Source: Perlabentimonas sp964554585 (GTDB taxonomy: Bacteria > Bacteroidota > Bacteroidia > Bacteroidales > Tenuifilaceae). From it: a stretch of 9,962 bases of DNA. The translations under genes and the position numbers were made by a program. Shown here piece by piece: positions 6,344 through 9,962 of this stretch. The notes under the pieces were generated by a model. It ran no database searches. It was given only the letters and a program-made list of their open reading frames with translations, and had not been told where the DNA came from. The stretch lies in NCBI GenBank assembly GCA_964554585.1, contig CAZKPD010000096.1:1-9962 (forward strand), given 5' to 3'. Position 1 is the stretch's first letter, and every line of letters begins with the position of its first letter.

Positions 6344-7597
6344 ATGTCGGACAGGAATAAGAAGAAGATTGTGAACGACCCGGTCCACGGGTTTATCAAT
6401 ATCTCATTCCCATTATCATTCGATATTATTGAGCATCCGTTTTTCCAGCGATTAAGATATATTCGTCAGCTGGGGCTTACCTTTCTGGTTTACCCCGGAG
6501 CCACCCATACCCGTTTTCAACATGCATTGGGAGCAATGCATCTAATGGCCTCAGCTATTAGCGTTTTGCGGGCAAAGGGGCATATTATTACCAACCAAGA
6601 GGCCGAGGCTGCTACAGCAGCCATACTGCTACACGATATTGGGCATGGGCCCTTTTCGCATTCCTTAGAGTTCCACTTAGTTAAGGGGATAAGCCATGAG
6701 CAGATAGGGCGGCATTTGGTACACGAGATGACCACACAATTTGGCAATCGGCTGGATATGGCTGTTGCCATTCTGGAGGATCAATATCCCAAGCGTTTTC
6801 TCCATCAGCTGGTATCGGGACAGCTGGATGTTGACCGTATGGACTATTTAAGGCGCGACAGCTTTTTTACGGGTGTAACTGAGGGAACCATCGGATCGGA
6901 ACGAATCATAAAAATGCTTAATGTGGTTGATGACAATCTGGTGGTAGAGGCTAAAGGGATCTATTCCATAGAAAAGTTCTTAATTGCCCGCCGATTAATG
7001 TATTGGCAGGTCTATTTGCATAAAACCGTTGTGGCCGCCGAGCAAATGCTAATTCAACTCTTTCTCAGAGCCCGCCAGCTAACTCAAACCGGTGAGCAGC
7101 TTTTCGGTTCTCCGGCATTGTCCTATTTCTTAGCGCATGATGTAATTGAATCGGACTTTGCAAAGCCCATGGCCGAGCTTTCAGCGCTATACCATTTCTC
7201 AAATTTTGATGACAGCGATCTGCTGGTAGCCGCTAAGCAATGGAGATTTCATCCCGATAGGGTTTTGTCGTCCCTTGCTCAAATGCTGGTTGCCCGCAAG
7301 TTATTTAAGGTTGAACTCCGCAACACGCCTTTTAGCGAGGAAGAGGTCGAACAAAAGCTAGCTATGCTTAAGCATATTTCTCCGGAACTGGCCGCACATA
7401 GCAGCTACTTTGTTATTGCCGATTCGGTAAGCAACAATGCCTATCGACTTAATGAGGAGTCTATCAAGATTTTATACAACACTGGAGAACTTGTAGATAT
7501 TGCCCTTGCTTCAGATATGTTAAATGCTAAAATTTTGTCTAAAGACATAACCAAGCATTTCTTGTGCTATCTGAATAGCAATGGTTTTAAGTCATAA
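6344..7597 (+). CDS. HD-superfamily phosphohydrolase (SAMHD1/dGTPase-like, COG1078)
   Basis: Predicted cytoplasmic metal-dependent phosphohydrolase related to dNTP triphosphohydrolases. At 417 aa it is typical for this family. The N-terminus NDPVHGFINI and HPFFQRLRYIRQLG are characteristic. Aligned by eye to SAMHD1, the metal ligands are H60 in TRFQHALG, H97-D98 in LLHDIGHGPFSH and D164 in DVDRMDYLRRDS; H101 and H106 match active-site histidines. The core therefore looks catalytically intact. The C-terminal half (about 180-417) is mostly helical and lacks a recognisable extra domain. Substrate is unproven: dNTP hydrolysis is inferred from family, and other nucleotides are possible. The gene ends 43 bp before the lpxD ATG, and HD-lpxD-lpxC/fabZ is, from memory, a common Bacteroidota order. 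That suggests a housekeeping role rather than a link to the SiaC-like genes. Confidence 0.92.
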   Translation: MSDRNKKKIVNDPVHGFINISFPLSFDIIEHPFFQRLRYIRQLGLTFLVYPGATHTRFQHALGAMHLMASAISVLRAKGHIITNQEAEAATAAILLHDIGHGPFSHSLEFHLVKGISHEQIGRHLVHEMTTQFGNRLDMAVAILEDQYPKRFLHQLVSGQLDVDRMDYLRRDSFFTGVTEGTIGSERIIKMLNVVDDNLVVEAKGIYSIEKFLIARRLMYWQVYLHKTVVAAEQMLIQLFLRARQLTQTGEQLFGSPALSYFLAHDVIESDFAKPMAELSALYHFSNFDDSDLLVAAKQWRFHPDRVLSSLAQMLVARKLFKVELRNTPFSEEEVEQKLAMLKHISPELAAHSSYFVIADSVSNNAYRLNEESIKILYNTGELVDIALASDMLNAKILSKDITKHFLCYLNSNGFKS

Positions 7598-7605
7598 TAA
7601 ATAGC

Positions 7606-7613
7606 TACTTTTG
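7606..7613 (+). promoter_or_regulatory. Candidate -7 promoter element for lpxD
   Basis: TACTTTTG matches the TAnnTTTG consensus exactly and lies 27 bp before the lpxD ATG, just after the HD gene stop codon. No clear TTG is seen at the -33 position; the nearest T-run is TTTT at 7585-7588. It may give the lipid A genes their own promoter in addition to read-through. Confidence 0.5.
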
Positions 7614-7640
7614 CGAAAGATTTTAAAAAAAGGTACAATT

Positions 7641-8669
7641 ATGGAGTTTACAGCACAGGCAATAGCAGAATTTCTTGGCGGTAACGTTGAGGGGAATCCT
7701 GATGTTAAGGTGAGTACCGTTGCCAAGATAGAGGAGGGTAAACCTGGTGCACTTTCGTTCCTGTCAAATCCGAAATATGCGAAGTATTTATACTCTACTA
7801 ATGCTTCCGTTGTGCTTATAAATTCCGATTACAAGCTAGAGAAAAATGTGTTGCCAACCCTAATTCGGGTGGACAATGCCTACGAGGCATTTGCCAAGCT
7901 GCTTCGCTTGGTGGATTCTCAGCATAAGGATCACCCCCGGGGTGTGCACCCAAAAGCCCATGTTGAAGCATCTGCCAGTATCCATAGTGATGCTTTTGTT
8001 GGCCCATTGGCCTATGTGGGTGAGGGAGCGGTGCTTGCATCAGGTGTTCAGATTTTTCCCAATGCGTTTATTGGTAACCATGTAACCGTTGGAGAGAATA
8101 CTGTAATCCATGCCGGAGCGTATGTGGGCAACGGTTGTGTGGTAGGAAATAACTGTGAAATCTTGGCAGGAGCGGTTATCGGTTCCGATGGATTTGGGTT
8201 TGCTCCCCAGGCCGATGGTTCCTTTCAAAAAATTCCACAGCTGGGCAACGTGGTGATAGAGGATAATGTGAGCATAGGCGCAAACACTACTATCGACAGG
8301 GCAACCATGGGTTCAACCATTATCCGAAAAGGCGTTAAGCTGGATAACCTGATTCAGGTGGCTCACAATGTTGAGATTGGTGAAAATACGGTGATTGCGG
8401 CGCAAACCGGAATAGCCGGGTCAACCAAAATCGGTAAAAACTGTATGTTTGCCGGGCAGGTTGGTGTGGCCGGGCATATTAGCATTGCTGATGGCGTTAA
8501 GCTACTGGCGCAAGCCGGTGTCCCCAATACAATAAAAGAACCGAATGAAATATTGATGGGAACGCCAACTATAAGTGCTAGGGTTTATAGCAGGTCATAT
8601 GTTCACTTTAAACGCTTATCGGAGATAGTGAGCGATTTGGAAACTCTTAAAAAAAAGGTTGAGAAGTAA
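7641..8669 (+). CDS. lpxD: UDP-3-O-(3-hydroxyacyl)glucosamine N-acyltransferase
   Basis: Third step of lipid A synthesis: transfers a 3-hydroxyacyl chain from acyl carrier protein to the 2-amino group of UDP-3-O-acyl-glucosamine in the cytoplasm. The product is 342 aa, normal for LpxD. The N-terminal uridine-binding domain (about 1-100) contains GALSFLSNPKYAKYL. From about 103 to 320 there are left-handed beta-helix hexapeptide repeats (such as VHPKAHVEASASI and NAFIGNHVTVGENTVI). IGSDGFGFAP (180-189) and IQVAHNVEIGENTVIAAQTG (238-257) are LpxD signatures, and His242 corresponds to catalytic His239 of E. coli. A helical C-terminus ends in LETLKKKVEK. The ATG at 7641 is chosen because the in-frame TTG at 7611 lies inside the promoter-like TACTTTTG and would add ten atypical residues. 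It is followed after 52 bp by lpxC/fabZ. Confidence 0.97.
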   Translation: MEFTAQAIAEFLGGNVEGNPDVKVSTVAKIEEGKPGALSFLSNPKYAKYLYSTNASVVLINSDYKLEKNVLPTLIRVDNAYEAFAKLLRLVDSQHKDHPRGVHPKAHVEASASIHSDAFVGPLAYVGEGAVLASGVQIFPNAFIGNHVTVGENTVIHAGAYVGNGCVVGNNCEILAGAVIGSDGFGFAPQADGSFQKIPQLGNVVIEDNVSIGANTTIDRATMGSTIIRKGVKLDNLIQVAHNVEIGENTVIAAQTGIAGSTKIGKNCMFAGQVGVAGHISIADGVKLLAQAGVPNTIKEPNEILMGTPTISARVYSRSYVHFKRLSEIVSDLETLKKKVEK

Positions 8670-8721
8670 GATTTGTAGTAATACTTAATTGGGAATAATA
8701 TACAACAGAATTGGACTGATT

Positions 8722-9962
8722 ATGACTGAGAAGCAAACAACACTTAAATCCGAAGTACAATTTAAAGGGAAGGGTTTACATACCGGAGTGGATGTAAACC
8801 TCACTATTTGTCCTGCGGCCGAGAATACCGGATATGTATTTAAGCGCATTGATCTAGAGGGTGAACCCACCATTGATGCGATAGCTGATAATGTAATAGA
8901 CACCTCAAGAGGAACAACTATTGAGCAGAATGGCGCGCGAGTGAGCACCATAGAGCATGTGCTGGCTTCCCTGTATGGTTTGGGGATAGACAATGCCCTG
9001 ATTAAGGTTGATGGTCCTGAAATGCCCATTATGGACGGTAGTGCAAGGTTTTTTGTCGAAAAGATCAAAACCGTTGGCGTACAGGAGCAAGAGGCCGAAA
9101 AGGGTTTCTATGTGATTAAAGAAAAGCTGGTGTATTCCGACCCTGAAAAGGGGATTGAGATTGCTGCTTATCCCGACGAGTCGTTTAGCATTGATGTGCT
9201 CATCGATTTTAATTCAAGGGTTCTTGGGAATCAGTACGCTCAACTTCTGGACATCAAAGATTTTCCTGAGCAAATAGCCAGCTGCCGTACGTTCGTATTC
9301 TTCCATGAGCTGGAGATTCTTCTTAAAAACAATCTTATAAAGGGTGGTGATCTGGAGAATGCGATTGTGATTATGGAGCGCGAAGTGCCACAATCAGAAT
9401 TGGATAGGATTGCCGATCTGTTTAATAAACCTCGGATACAGATGAAACCCGAAGGGATTCTGAATAATTTGGATTTGCATTTTCAGAATGAGCCGGCACG
9501 CCACAAGCTGCTGGATATTGTTGGAGACTTAGCCTTAGTGGGAAGAAGTATTAAGGGTAAGATTATAGCCAAACGCCCCGGCCATTTGGCCAATACCGAG
9601 CTGGCCAAGATTATCCGCAAAATGGCTCGCAAAGAGGCTATGAAGCCAAACCTTCCAAAGTTCGACCTGAACCAGCCACCCCTATATGATATCAATAGGA
9701 TAAAAGAAACGCTACCGCACAGACCCCCATTCTTACTGGTTGATAAGATAGTTTACCTAGATGACACCAGCATTATCGGGATTAAAAATGTGACCATGAA
9801 TGAGCATTTCTTTGTGGGACACTTCCCCGATGAGCCCGTAATGCCGGGGGTATTGCAAATTGAGGCAATGGCCCAAGTAGGAGGAATCTTTGTGTTGAAT
9901 ACTGTTCCCGATCCGGAAAATTATTCAACCTATTTTCTGAAAATTGATAGGGTAAAGTTTAA
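8722..9962 (+). CDS. lpxC/fabZ: Bifunctional UDP-3-O-acyl-GlcNAc deacetylase / 3-hydroxyacyl-ACP dehydratase, 3' end cut by window
   Basis: Fusion of LpxC, the committed zinc deacetylase of lipid A synthesis, with FabZ, the dehydratase of fatty-acid elongation. 413 residues are visible, of an expected total of about 460. LpxC spans about 1-305: the start SEVQFKGKGLHTG is typical, E78-H79 in STIEHVLASL give the general base and first zinc ligand, and H261 and D265 in ARHKLLDIVGDLAL complete the zinc site. H288 in RPGHLAN matches E. coli His265. A short linker (about 305-322) leads to FabZ, with LPHRPPFLLVDKI (331-343), catalytic H367 in VGHFPDEPVMPG and E381 in IEAMAQVGG. Both active sites look intact. 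The frame is continuous, so this is a true fusion, which is usual in Bacteroidota. From memory lpxA usually follows; that lies outside the window. Confidence 0.97.
   Translation, partial: MTEKQTTLKSEVQFKGKGLHTGVDVNLTICPAAENTGYVFKRIDLEGEPTIDAIADNVIDTSRGTTIEQNGARVSTIEHVLASLYGLGIDNALIKVDGPEMPIMDGSARFFVEKIKTVGVQEQEAEKGFYVIKEKLVYSDPEKGIEIAAYPDESFSIDVLIDFNSRVLGNQYAQLLDIKDFPEQIASCRTFVFFHELEILLKNNLIKGGDLENAIVIMEREVPQSELDRIADLFNKPRIQMKPEGILNNLDLHFQNEPARHKLLDIVGDLALVGRSIKGKIIAKRPGHLANTELAKIIRKMARKEAMKPNLPKFDLNQPPLYDINRIKETLPHRPPFLLVDKIVYLDDTSIIGIKNVTMNEHFFVGHFPDEPVMPGVLQIEAMAQVGGIFVLNTVPDPENYSTYFLKIDRVKF

Noticed and set aside
7611..7640. Extended lpxD start at an in-frame TTG (7611)
   Set aside because: The codon lies inside TACTTTTG, a perfect -7 promoter element, and the extra ten residues are not typical of LpxD.
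7816..8228. Overlapping frames on both strands within lpxD
   Set aside because: They are shadows of the hexapeptide-repeat coding sequence and show no recognisable protein features.
8649..8656. Run of eight A residues near the end of lpxD as a possible slippage site
   Set aside because: It simply encodes the lysine-rich C-terminus (LKKKVEK), and the frame is intact through the normal stop.

Overview
The window looks like chromosomal core DNA from a member of the Bacteroidota. Four things point there: the start of an in-frame LpxC-FabZ fusion, an S46-family dipeptidyl-peptidase, promoter-like TAnnTTTG elements in front of several genes, and no strong Shine-Dalgarno sequences. A Bacteroidales/Marinilabiliales-type organism is a reasonable guess, but no marker here fixes the order.

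Left part (1-3619, all minus strand). Transcription runs leftward through a GT4-type glycosyltransferase, rnhB (RNase HII, overlapping the glycosyltransferase end by 8 bp) and a secreted S46 serine peptidase. The peptidase C-terminus, including the catalytic Ser region, lies beyond the left edge. A 120-bp divergent intergenic region (3620-3739) holds promoter-like elements and a 7-bp inverted repeat.

Middle (3740-6218, plus strand). First comes a multi-spanning membrane protein of the oligosaccharide flippase (Wzx/MATE-like) superfamily with a TTG start. Two adjacent small genes of the SiaC/DUF1987 regulatory-phosphoprotein family follow. The paralogs differ at the residue equivalent to the phospho-threonine of Pseudomonas SiaC, and the first carries an extra C-terminal tail. 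No SiaA, SiaB or SiaD partner is in the window.

Right part (6344-9962, plus strand). An HD-superfamily (SAMHD1/dGTPase-like) phosphohydrolase precedes lpxD and the lpxC/fabZ fusion, which runs off the right edge inside the FabZ domain. LpxC (deacetylation) and LpxD (second acylation) catalyse successive steps of lipid A synthesis. FabZ draws on the same 3-hydroxyacyl-ACP pool, so the fusion joins lipid A commitment to fatty-acid elongation. The glycosyltransferase and flippase are also plausible cell-envelope glycan genes, although their substrates cannot be read from the sequence.

No tRNA, rRNA, CRISPR array, insertion sequence, phage gene or attachment site was seen, and no gene-free stretch exceeds 300 bases. 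Most of the window is ordinary. The least explained part is the SiaC-like pair.
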